Assembly (NCBI GenBank): GCA_003194525.1
Contig: NBIV01000768.1
Location: 1-21,864, forward strand
DNA: 21,864 nucleotides
Origin: Gracilariopsis chorda
Taxonomy: Eukaryota > Rhodophyta > Florideophyceae > Gracilariales > Gracilariaceae
Direction: 5' to 3'
The stretch's first letter is position 1, and each line of letters begins with the position of its first letter. A program made the translations under genes and the position numbers. This document shows positions 7,097 through 14,875 of the stretch, one piece after another. The notes beneath the pieces were generated by a model that made no database searches, had not been told where the DNA came from, and saw only the letters and a list, made by a program, of their open reading frames with translations.

Positions 7097-9682
7097 AAGG
7101 TCTTGCTGTATGTCATTGCTGGTGCCTTCCTTCGTTTGTTCCTTGCTCGATATGATCGCCTTGGCCACCGTTTTGCCTCTTGAATGAATTAGCGTGTGGG
7201 GCCACTGTTCCTTGATGGCTGGCCAGATGTACTTCAATGTAGCATACTGGTACAGCCTTTTCCAAGCTTTCCTTGCGCCTGGATGGAATTGGCATGTCAC
7301 AAATGGGCCTGGGTTGAACGGTTCCTTTTTCCTATCATTTTGAAGATAGGATTCCCGATCCTTATAGCTAACATACTTGATAGCTTCCTTTAGGTATTTC
7401 CTCGTGTACCCTCGTTGAGATAGCTTTCCAAAGAGAAAGGCTACCTTCCTTTTCCATACGTCTTCAGAGTTTGTGTTGCGGAGATAGCGAATCATTTCTC
7501 CTTTCACAATACCAATAAAGACGTGTTCCGGATGGTCTGATTTGCCATGGAGATAAAGGAATTTTGAGATCGGTTTTGTATAAACCATCAAGTCAAGACG
7601 ATTTTCCTTATAAAACCTTTTTCCTTTGTAGATTTCCAAATCAAGGTATACCGCTCTTCCAGGGCTTACTACATATGTGAGTGATAGGTTTGTTGAAGCG
7701 TTCAGGTATCCCAAAATTTTTTGGGGGTCACCTATGCTCCTTAGAATCATAAACCCATCGTCAATATAGCGCCTCTGAAAGATGATATCCTTGGCAAATC
7801 TTCTGAAGATCGGTTGGAACTTGAAATACAGGTACAGATTGGCAAAAGCCGGAGCTACTGCTGTTCCTGTTGCTGTACCAGTTTCCTGCTTGTACGTCTT
7901 CCCGTCCACTGTTATGAAGTTATTCTTCATAATGAAGCGTAGGACTTGAGCCCAGAAGAAGTTCTGGGTTTGGAAGATATGAGGCAAGCATTCCACCAGT
8001 GTTCTGCATGCATCATCGATGTCAATGTTAGGGTAACATCTTTCGACATCATAAGTAACGAAGATGCAGTCTTTGGGCAGATACAGCTGTTCCAATTGCC
8101 GCACGGCCTGTTTGCTGTTGACAGTGATAACTCTGATACTCTGTACAACCTCATTCAGGACGGAGCTTAGCCTTTGAGATAAACCACTCAATATGAATGA
8201 ACATTGAGCGGTTATAGGCCTGCTTCCAAGTGTGGACTTGTGGATCTTCGGAAGGATATAGAAGGGGTTGGGGCTTTGGCGTTCCTTAGCCTCATCCAAA
8301 ATCAGTTCCCTTTCCTGTTGAGGTAGCTTACCTATTCTGGTAAGCCTCACAAGGTTACTGAAGATCTGCTCATAAGGAAATGAGTTCACTTTAGAGAATA
8401 CACCCTTGCTTAACTCCCCCTCTACGAGGTTGGAGTATACCTCTTTGTGCATAAGCACCAGGCCTAGGTTCTTGTCTGATTCCTTCACAATCCAATTCTT
8501 CTTCCGGATGTATTCGAACCCTTTCTTTAAGATGCTAGAAAGGGCTCCGGGCTTCCTAGTTGAGTTCACCGATTCAACAGCTTCCCTCAGGTCCCTCAGA
8601 ACCATTTCGGAGGTAGACTTAGGTAGCCCTTGTCCCGTCTTCTCGAGTTTCCCAGGAAGCTTGGAGATAGCTTCGTTGAGGCAGTCCTTGAGTGAAGTCC
8701 TTATGGCAAATCCACCACCAACAGAGAGAACTCTTCGTACACAGTACGGTACTTCTTCAATCGGGATGCCAATAGGAGTGTTGAACTTCACTTCGTTGGA
8801 CTGGGAAGAGCGGGGCTTCCGTGGTCTAGTACGGTTTAGTTTGCTTTGGCGCCCCGTTCTGGAGCGCCTTGCCCGTTTTTTCGACTTGTTCTTCTTGGAC
8901 GGTCCGGCCTTGGATTTACCCTTACCCGGTTTAGGGGCTTTAGGGGTTTTAGGGGCTTTAGCTCCTTCCCTTGAGGGTTTTTTATTCCCTTTAGGGGTAT
9001 CCTTGGCCTTCCCAGAGCGGAGAGCAGCTATCTCCTTCTTCATTGAATGGACCTCCTTGCGCAGCCGATCGACTCCTTCAGGAGCCTCCACTTCATCGGC
9101 CTCGGCAGCAGCATTCTTCAGGAGGTCCGCTGCTTTCTTCTCTCTGGTGACAAAGTCCTTGAAGACTGAAGCGACATCGTTATCCCTTTTCTGCTCCTGG
9201 AGTTGGTTTAGAAAGTTGGTCATGTAGCGTTGGACCAGGGAGGGGATACCCGAGGGTTGGAGATCGTCAAGGAGTCCTGCGGCATAAGTGAGTGCCTCGT
9301 GGACTTTTTCCTTGGTATCTTTGACGATCTGATCCTTCTCGGCCTGAAGCTGATTCACTTCTTTGTTTCGGAGTACGATGGCGACATCGAGTACATCCTT
9401 TGTGAATTTTTCAGCCAGGGAGTCAAACTTCTCACGGAATTCATTCGCCATGGTCGCTGGGATTTGTGGCATTCGCGGCGCCACAAACCCTTTCGGCAGC
9501 GTTCCATTTCGTCGATGTTCAGAGTGCTGATTCAGAACGACGCGGCGAGAGGCAATCTTCTTCTCAATATCTTCTATCCGTTTGCCGAGGGGTGCAGTGA
9601 CGGTGTGAAGGTGCTCCTCAATCGAGCTGTAAATCCCGTCGTTCGAAGCGGCGTTGGAAGCCGAACGGGTGCCGGGAGCCAT
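7094..9682 (-). CDS. Penelope-like reverse transcriptase with N-terminal coiled-coil/basic domain, fused 862-aa ORF
   Basis: RNA-dependent DNA polymerase of a retroelement. Residues 1-222 are mostly helical and charged, with coiled-coil-like segments near 21-47, 79-126 and 204-222. Residues 224-298 are rich in K, P and R, with APK-type repeats, and probably bind nucleic acid. The RT follows: an N-terminal block with VRRVLSVGGGFAI (about 315-327), SDKNLGLVLMH (402-412), PFYILPKIHK (473-482), motif A TYDVERCYPNI with Asp545, motif B GTATGTAVAP (602-611), motif C YIDD (639-642, catalytic Asp641 and Asp642), YLDLEI (679-684), and a thumb-like region ending with FVTCQFHPG (about 794-802). The LPKIHK block and the overall order are typical of PLEs. 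No GIY-YIG endonuclease and no cysteine cluster follow. I start at the ATG with an ACC-ATG-G context, not the open TTG 18 codons earlier. The fusion depends on six A's at the junction; every other copy has five. Confidence 0.88.
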   Translation of the reverse strand: MAPGTRSASNAASNDGIYSSIEEHLHTVTAPLGKRIEDIEKKIASRRVVLNQHSEHRRNGTLPKGFVAPRMPQIPATMANEFREKFDSLAEKFTKDVLDVAIVLRNKEVNQLQAEKDQIVKDTKEKVHEALTYAAGLLDDLQPSGIPSLVQRYMTNFLNQLQEQKRDNDVASVFKDFVTREKKAADLLKNAAAEADEVEAPEGVDRLRKEVHSMKKEIAALRSGKAKDTPKGNKKPSREGAKAPKTPKAPKPGKGKSKAGPSKKNKSKKRARRSRTGRQSKLNRTRPRKPRSSQSNEVKFNTPIGIPIEEVPYCVRRVLSVGGGFAIRTSLKDCLNEAISKLPGKLEKTGQGLPKSTSEMVLRDLREAVESVNSTRKPGALSSILKKGFEYIRKKNWIVKESDKNLGLVLMHKEVYSNLVEGELSKGVFSKVNSFPYEQIFSNLVRLTRIGKLPQQERELILDEAKERQSPNPFYILPKIHKSTLGSRPITAQCSFILSGLSQRLSSVLNEVVQSIRVITVNSKQAVRQLEQLYLPKDCIFVTYDVERCYPNIDIDDACRTLVECLPHIFQTQNFFWAQVLRFIMKNNFITVDGKTYKQETGTATGTAVAPAFANLYLYFKFQPIFRRFAKDIIFQRRYIDDGFMILRSIGDPQKILGYLNASTNLSLTYVVSPGRAVYLDLEIYKGKRFYKENRLDLMVYTKPISKFLYLHGKSDHPEHVFIGIVKGEMIRYLRNTNSEDVWKRKVAFLFGKLSQRGYTRKYLKEAIKYVSYKDRESYLQNDRKKEPFNPGPFVTCQFHPGARKAWKRLYQYATLKYIWPAIKEQWPHTLIHSRGKTVAKAIISSKEQTKEGTSNDIQQDL
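8848..8882 (-). promoter_or_regulatory. ORF1/RT junction in unit 3, A6 variant
   Basis: The hairpin (8868-8848) and spacer are as elsewhere, but the A-run has six bases (plus-strand T8876-8881). This puts the RT in frame with ORF1 and makes a frameshift unnecessary. It could be a real variant or a one-base consensus error. Confidence 0.6.
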
Positions 9683-9791
9683 GGTAGAGGGTGGCGGATG
9701 GCTGAGAAGAGACTGGCGACGGCAACTGTCCCGCAAAAGGGGTTTTTAGGTTGAAATGTTGCGGTGGGGATGTGCGGCGTCGCTTCGCGGT

Positions 9792-9862
9792 GAGGGAAAA
9801 GGAGGGAGGGGGGAGGAGGGAAAGGGAAGGGGGCGGGGAAGGGGAAAGGGAAGGGAGAGAGA
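9792..9862 (+). repeat. Purine tract in the unit 3 leader
   Basis: 71 nt of A/G interrupted only by C9834. The longest G run has 6 bases here and 7 elsewhere. Confidence 0.75.
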
Positions 9863-9889
9863 CGGCTTAAGGCTTAGACAGTTGACTTG

Positions 9890-9925
9890 GGCAGAGCGCT
9901 TTCGTCTTTATGACTCATCAGTGCC
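9890..9925 (-). ncRNA. Hammerhead ribozyme, type I, junction 3/4 (reference copy)
   Basis: Self-cleaving RNA read on the minus strand. Stem I strands are GGCA (9925-9922) and UGCC (9893-9890), which pair fully. The core CUGAUGA is at 9921-9915. Stem II is GUC (9914-9912) with GAC (9906-9904) around the loop AUAAA. The core GAAA is at 9903-9900. Helix III is GCGC (9899-9896), flanked by the A15.1 and U16.1 positions (9900 and 9895), giving the palindrome AGCGCU with no loop. C17 is 9894, and cleavage is predicted between 9894 and 9893. All invariant core bases are present. PLEs are known to carry minimal hammerheads with very short stem III, some working as dimers. Stem I beyond 4 bp is not obvious. 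The eight copies are identical. Confidence 0.92.
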
Positions 9926-9980
9926 TCGGTTGGTGGTGAGGAGAGATGAGGGGAGAAGGGATTCCACTAGGCGGGTAGCC

Positions 9981-9988
9981 CTTATGTA
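9981..9988 (-). promoter_or_regulatory. TATA-like box TACATAAG (candidate promoter of unit 3)
   Basis: It lies 56 nt upstream of the hammerhead core and about 300 nt upstream of the fused ORF. Function is inferred from position. Confidence 0.35.
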
Positions 9989-10073
9989 GACCTATTCTAC
10001 TCACTGCTCTACGTATTACAGCTATGACACCTAGGCCTTGCAGACCTTAAAGGACCTGCAGGACCCGCAGGAC

Positions 10074-11895
10074 TCAAAGGTCTTGCTGTATGTCATTGCT
10101 GGTGCCTTCCTTCGTTTGTTCCTTGCTCGATATGATCGCCTTGGCCACCGTTTTGCCTCTTGAATGAATTAGCGTGTGGGGCCACTGTTCCTTGATGGCT
10201 GGCCAGATGTACTTCAATGTAGCATACTGGTACAGCCTTTTCCAAGCTTTCCTTGCGCCTGGATGGAATTGGCATGTCACAAATGGGCCTGGGTTGAACG
10301 GTTCCTTTTTCCTATCATTTTGAAGATAGGATTCCCGATCCTTATAGCTAACATACTTGATAGCTTCCTTTAGGTATTTCCTCGTGTACCCTCGTTGAGA
10401 TAGCTTTCCAAAGAGAAAGGCTACCTTCCTTTTCCATACGTCTTCAGAGTTTGTGTTGCGGAGATAGCGAATCATTTCTCCTTTCACAATACCAATAAAG
10501 ACGTGTTCCGGATGGTCTGATTTGCCATGGAGATAAAGGAATTTTGAGATCGGTTTTGTATAAACCATCAAGTCAAGACGATTTTCCTTATAAAACCTTT
10601 TTCCTTTGTAGATTTCCAAATCAAGGTATACCGCTCTTCCAGGGCTTACTACATATGTGAGTGATAGGTTTGTTGAAGCGTTCAGGTATCCCAAAATTTT
10701 TTGGGGGTCACCTATGCTCCTTAGAATCATAAACCCATCGTCAATATAGCGCCTCTGAAAGATGATATCCTTGGCAAATCTTCTGAAGATCGGTTGGAAC
10801 TTGAAATACAGGTACAGATTGGCAAAAAGCCGGAGCTACTGCTGTTCCTGTTGCTGTACCAGTTTCCTGCTTGTACGTCTTCCCGTCCACTGTTATGAAG
10901 TTATTCTTCATAATGAAGCGTAGGACTTGAGCCCAGAAGAAGTTCTGGGTTTGGAAGATATGAGGCAAGCATTCCACCAGTGTTCTGCATGCATCATCGA
11001 TGTCAATGTTAGGGTAACATCTTTCGACATCATAAGTAACGAAGATGCAGTCTTTGGGCAGATACAGCTGTTCCAATTGCCGCACGGCCTGTTTGCTGTT
11101 GACAGTGATAACTCTGATACTCTGTACAACCTCATTCAGGACGGAGCTTAGCCTTTGAGATAAACCACTCAATATGAATGAACATTGAGCGGTTATAGGC
11201 CTGCTTCCAAGTGTGGACTTGTGGATCTTCGGAAGGATATAGAAGGGGTTGGGGCTTTGGCGTTCCTTAGCCTCATCCAAAATCAGTTCCCTTTCCTGTT
11301 GAGGTAGCTTACCTATTCTGGTAAGCCTCACAAGGTTACTGAAGATCTGCTCATAAGGAAATGAGTTCACTTTAGAGAATACACCCTTGCTTAACTCCCC
11401 CTCTACGAGGTTGGAGTATACCTCTTTGTGCATAAGCACCAGGCCTAGGTTCTTGTCTGATTCCTTCACAATCCAATTCTTCTTCCGGATGTATTCGAAC
11501 CCTTTCTTTAAGATGCTAGAAAGGGCTCCGGGCTTCCTAGTTGAGTTCACCGATTCAACAGCTTCCCTCAGGTCCCTCAGAACCATTTCGGAGGTAGACT
11601 TAGGTAGCCCTTGTCCCGTCTTCTCGAGTTTCCCAGGAAGCTTGGAGATAGCTTCGTTGAGGCAGTCCTTGAGTGAAGTCCTTATGGCAAATCCACCACC
11701 AACAGAGAGAACTCTTCGTACACAGTACGGTACTTCTTCAATCGGGATGCCAATAGGAGTGTTGAACTTCACTTCGTTGGACTGGGAAGAGCGGGGCTTC
11801 CGTGGTCTAGTACGGTTTAGTTTGCTTTGGCGCCCCGTTCTGGAGCGCCTTGCCCGTTTTTCGACTTGTTCTTCTTGGACGGTCCGGCCTTGGAT
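10074..11895 (-). pseudogene. Reverse transcriptase frame of unit 4, frameshift between motifs B and C
   Basis: The frame is open from 11895 through motif A and motif B. An extra base at 10824-10828, just after GTAVAPAF, then shifts it, and it stops at 10741. The YIDD motif and C-terminus remain readable in the original frame to the TGA at 10074. The lesion is one base in an A5 run (A4 in all other copies), so a consensus error is possible. Confidence 0.8.
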
Positions 11896-12662
11896 TTACC
11901 CTTACCCGGTTTAGGGGCTTTAGGGGTTTTAGGGGCTTTAGCTCCTTCCCTTGAGGGTTTTTTATTCCCTTTAGGGGTATCCTTGGCCTTCCCAGAGCGG
12001 AGAGCAGCTATCTCCTTCTTCATTGAATGGACCTCCTTGCGCAGCCGATCGACTCCTTCAGGAGCCTCCACTTCATCGGCCTCGGCAGCAGCATTCTTCA
12101 GGAGGTCCGCTGCTTTCTTCTCTCTGGTGACAAAGTCCTTGAAGACTGAAGCGACATCGTTATCCCTTTTCTGCTCCTGGAGTTGGTTTAGAAAGTTGGT
12201 CATGTAGCGTTGGACCAGGGAGGGGATACCCGAGGGTTGGAGATCGTCAAGGAGTCCTGCGGCATAAGTGAGTGCCTCGTGGACTTTTTCCTTGGTATCT
12301 TTGACGATCTGATCCTTCTCGGCCTGAAGCTGATTCACTTCTTTGTTTCGGAGTACGATGGCGACATCGAGTACATCCTTTGTGAATTTTTCAGCCAGGG
12401 AGTCAAACTTCTCACGGAATTCATTCGCCATGGTCGCTGGGATTTGTGGCATTCGCGGCGCCACAAACCCTTTCGGCAGCGTTCCATTTCGTCGATGTTC
12501 AGAGTGCTGATTCAGAACGACGCGGCGAGAGGCAATCTTCTTCTCAATATCTTCTATCCGTTTGCCGAGGGGTGCAGTGACGGTGTGAAGGTGCTCCTCA
12601 ATCGAGCTGTAAATCCCGTCGTTCGAAGCGGCGTTGGAAGCCGAACGGGTGCCGGGAGCCAT
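11817..12662 (-). CDS. ORF1 of unit 4, 281 aa
   Basis: Intact ORF1 from the ATG at 12662 to the TAA at 11819-11817. It is the same protein as in unit 5. Confidence 0.7.
   Translation of the reverse strand: MAPGTRSASNAASNDGIYSSIEEHLHTVTAPLGKRIEDIEKKIASRRVVLNQHSEHRRNGTLPKGFVAPRMPQIPATMANEFREKFDSLAEKFTKDVLDVAIVLRNKEVNQLQAEKDQIVKDTKEKVHEALTYAAGLLDDLQPSGIPSLVQRYMTNFLNQLQEQKRDNDVASVFKDFVTREKKAADLLKNAAAEADEVEAPEGVDRLRKEVHSMKKEIAALRSGKAKDTPKGNKKPSREGAKAPKTPKAPKPGKGKSKAGPSKKNKSKNGQGAPERGAKAN
11829..11862 (-). promoter_or_regulatory. Candidate -1 frameshift signal, unit 4 (A5)
   Basis: Heptamer at 11862-11856, spacer 11855-11850, hairpin 11849-11829. Confidence 0.5.
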
Positions 12663-12771
12663 GGTAGAGGGTGGCGGATGGCTGAGAAGAGACTGGCGAC
12701 GGCAACTGTCCCGCAAAAGGGGTTTTTAGGTTGAAATGTTGCGGTGGGGATGTGCGGCGTCGCTTCGCGGT

Positions 12772-12843
12772 GAGGGAAAAGGAGGGAGGGGGGGAGGAGG
12801 GAAAGGGAAGGGGGCGGGGAAGGGGAAAGGGAAGGGAGAGAGA
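12772..12843 (+). repeat. Purine tract in the unit 4 leader
   Basis: 72 nt of A/G interrupted only by C12815. Confidence 0.75.
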
Positions 12844-12870
12844 CGGCTTAAGGCTTAGACAGTTGACTTG

Positions 12871-12906
12871 GGCAGAGCGCTTTCGTCTTTATGACTCATC
12901 AGTGCC
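12871..12906 (-). ncRNA. Hammerhead ribozyme, junction 4/5
   Basis: Core identical to 9890-9925. Predicted cleavage is between 12875 and 12874. Confidence 0.9.
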
Positions 12907-12961
12907 TCGGTTGGTGGTGAGGAGAGATGAGGGGAGAAGGGATTCCACTAGGCGGGTAGCC

Positions 12962-12969
12962 CTTATGTA
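12962..12969 (-). promoter_or_regulatory. TATA-like box TACATAAG (candidate promoter of unit 4)
   Basis: Same offset from the hammerhead as at the other junctions. Confidence 0.35.
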
Positions 12970-13054
12970 GACCTATTCTACTCACTGCTCTACGTATTAC
13001 AGCTATGACACCTAGGCCTTGCAGACCTTAAAGGACCTGCAGGACCCGCAGGAC

Positions 13055-14875
13055 TCAAAGGTCTTGCTGTATGTCATTGCTGGTGCCTTCCTTCGTTTGT
13101 TCCTTGCTCGATATGATCGCCTTGGCCACCGTTTTGCCTCTTGAATGAATTAGCGTGTGGGGCCACTGTTCCTTGATGGCTGGCCAGATGTACTTCAATG
13201 TAGCATACTGGTACAGCCTTTTCCAAGCTTTCCTTGCGCCTGGATGGAATTGGCATGTCACAAATGGGCCTGGGTTGAACGGTTCCTTTTTCCTATCATT
13301 TTGAAGATAGGATTCCCGATCCTTATAGCTAACATACTTGATAGCTTCCTTTAGGTATTTCCTCGTGTACCCTCGTTGAGATAGCTTTCCAAAGAGAAAG
13401 GCTACCTTCCTTTTCCATACGTCTTCAGAGTTTGTGTTGCGGAGATAGCGAATCATTTCTCCTTTCACAATACCAATAAAGACGTGTTCCGGATGGTCTG
13501 ATTTGCCATGGAGATAAAGGAATTTTGAGATCGGTTTTGTATAAACCATCAAGTCAAGACGATTTTCCTTATAAAACCTTTTTCCTTTGTAGATTTCCAA
13601 ATCAAGGTATACCGCTCTTCCAGGGCTTACTACATATGTGAGTGATAGGTTTGTTGAAGCGTTCAGGTATCCCAAAATTTTTTGGGGGTCACCTATGCTC
13701 CTTAGAATCATAAACCCATCGTCAATATAGCGCCTCTGAAAGATGATATCCTTGGCAAATCTTCTGAAGATCGGTTGGAACTTGAAATACAGGTACAGAT
13801 TGGCAAAAGCCGGAGCTACTGCTGTTCCTGTTGCTGTACCAGTTTCCTGCTTGTACGTCTTCCCGTCCACTGTTATGAAGTTATTCTTCATAATGAAGCG
13901 TAGGACTTGAGCCCAGAAGAAGTTCTGGGTTTGGAAGATATGAGGCAAGCATTCCACCAGTGTTCTGCATGCATCATCGATGTCAATGTTAGGGTAACAT
14001 CTTTCGACATCATAAGTAACGAAGATGCAGTCTTTGGGCAGATACAGCTGTTCCAATTGCCGCACGGCCTGTTTGCTGTTGACAGTGATAACTCTGATAC
14101 TCTGTACAACCTCATTCAGGACGGAGCTTAGCCTTTGAGATAAACCACTCAATATGAATGAACATTGAGCGGTTATAGGCCTGCTTCCAAGTGTGGACTT
14201 GTGGATCTTCGGAAGGATATAGAAGGGGTTGGGGCTTTGGCGTTCCTTAGCCTCATCCAAAATCAGTTCCCTTTCCTGTTGAGGTAGCTTACCTATTCTG
14301 GTAAGCCTCACAAGGTTACTGAAGATCTGCTCATAAGGAAATGAGTTCACTTTAGAGAATACACCCTTGCTTAACTCCCCCTCTACGAGGTTGGAGTATA
14401 CCTCTTTGTGCATAAGCACCAGGCCTAGGTTCTTGTCTGATTCCTTCACAATCCAATTCTTCTTCCGGATGTATTCGAACCCTTTCTTTAAGATGCTAGA
14501 AAGGGCTCCGGGCTTCCTAGTTGAGTTCACCGATTCAACAGCTTCCCTCAGGTCCCTCAGAACCATTTCGGAGGTAGACTTAGGTAGCCCTTGTCCCGTC
14601 TTCTCGAGTTTCCCAGGAAGCTTGGAGATAGCTTCGTTGAGGCAGTCCTTGAGTGAAGTCCTTATGGCAAATCCACCACCAACAGAGAGAACTCTTCGTA
14701 CACAGTACGGTACTTCTTCAATCGGGATGCCAATAGGAGTGTTGAACTTCACTTCGTTGGACTGGGAAGAGCGGGGCTTCCGTGGTCTAGTACGGTTTAG
14801 TTTGCTTTGGCGCCCCGTTCTGGAGCGCCTTGCCCGTTTTTCGACTTGTTCTTCTTGGACGGTCCGGCCTTGGAT
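13055..14875 (-). CDS. Reverse transcriptase ORF of unit 5, in the -1 frame of ORF1
   Basis: Intact PLE-type RT frame with every motif listed for unit 3. The frame is open from just after an in-frame TAA at 14878-14876, and it overlaps ORF1 by 76 nt (14800-14875). It has no ATG in or near the overlap. The first Met is in MVLRDLREAV (residue 361 of the fused protein), and starting there would lose the conserved VRRVLSVGGGFAI block. A GTG at 14752 is not a usual eukaryotic start. Expression therefore most likely needs a -1 shift from ORF1 at 14836-14842, unless the A5 run is a consensus error for A6. Confidence 0.82.
   Translation of the reverse strand: MQGRTVQEEQVEKRARRSRTGRQSKLNRTRPRKPRSSQSNEVKFNTPIGIPIEEVPYCVRRVLSVGGGFAIRTSLKDCLNEAISKLPGKLEKTGQGLPKSTSEMVLRDLREAVESVNSTRKPGALSSILKKGFEYIRKKNWIVKESDKNLGLVLMHKEVYSNLVEGELSKGVFSKVNSFPYEQIFSNLVRLTRIGKLPQQERELILDEAKERQSPNPFYILPKIHKSTLGSRPITAQCSFILSGLSQRLSSVLNEVVQSIRVITVNSKQAVRQLEQLYLPKDCIFVTYDVERCYPNIDIDDACRTLVECLPHIFQTQNFFWAQVLRFIMKNNFITVDGKTYKQETGTATGTAVAPAFANLYLYFKFQPIFRRFAKDIIFQRRYIDDGFMILRSIGDPQKILGYLNASTNLSLTYVVSPGRAVYLDLEIYKGKRFYKENRLDLMVYTKPISKFLYLHGKSDHPEHVFIGIVKGEMIRYLRNTNSEDVWKRKVAFLFGKLSQRGYTRKYLKEAIKYVSYKDRESYLQNDRKKEPFNPGPFVTCQFHPGARKAWKRLYQYATLKYIWPAIKEQWPHTLIHSRGKTVAKAIISSKEQTKEGTSNDIQQDL

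Larger units (their letters stand above)
6914..9893 (-). mobile_element. Unit 3 (2,980 bp), the only copy with one continuous ORF
   Basis: Complete unit. A predicted monomer RNA would start at 9893 (5'-OH), carry a 211-nt leader, the ORF at 9682-7094 and a 180-nt tail, and end at 6914. It differs from the array norm by one extra A at the ORF1/RT junction (T run 8876-8881) and one G fewer in the leader purine tract. Confidence 0.92.
9894..12874 (-). mobile_element. Unit 4 (2,981 bp)
   Basis: Complete unit with one extra A at 10824-10828 and A5 at the ORF1/RT junction. Otherwise it is at the array norm. Confidence 0.9.

Noticed and set aside
7094..9682. Bacterial retron, group II intron RT or mitochondrial retroplasmid
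   Set aside because: The LPKIHK and YLDLEI blocks and the YIDD motif in this order match PLEs. No intron RNA domains are seen, the standard code fits, and hammerheads at tandem boundaries are a PLE trait.
9683..9736. 18-codon upstream extension of ORF1 from TTG, and GTG as the start of the RT frame (14752)
   Set aside because: Neither is a usual eukaryotic start. An ATG with a strong context follows the first, and in unit 7 small indels break the extension without harming ORF1.
9230..9754. Plus-strand open frame of 174 codons recurring in every unit, and the plus-strand frames of 126 and 273 codons next to it
   Set aside because: They lie antisense to ORF1. Their conservation only reflects near-identity of the copies, their product has no recognisable domain, and the 273-codon form appears only where the A6 variant joins two frames.
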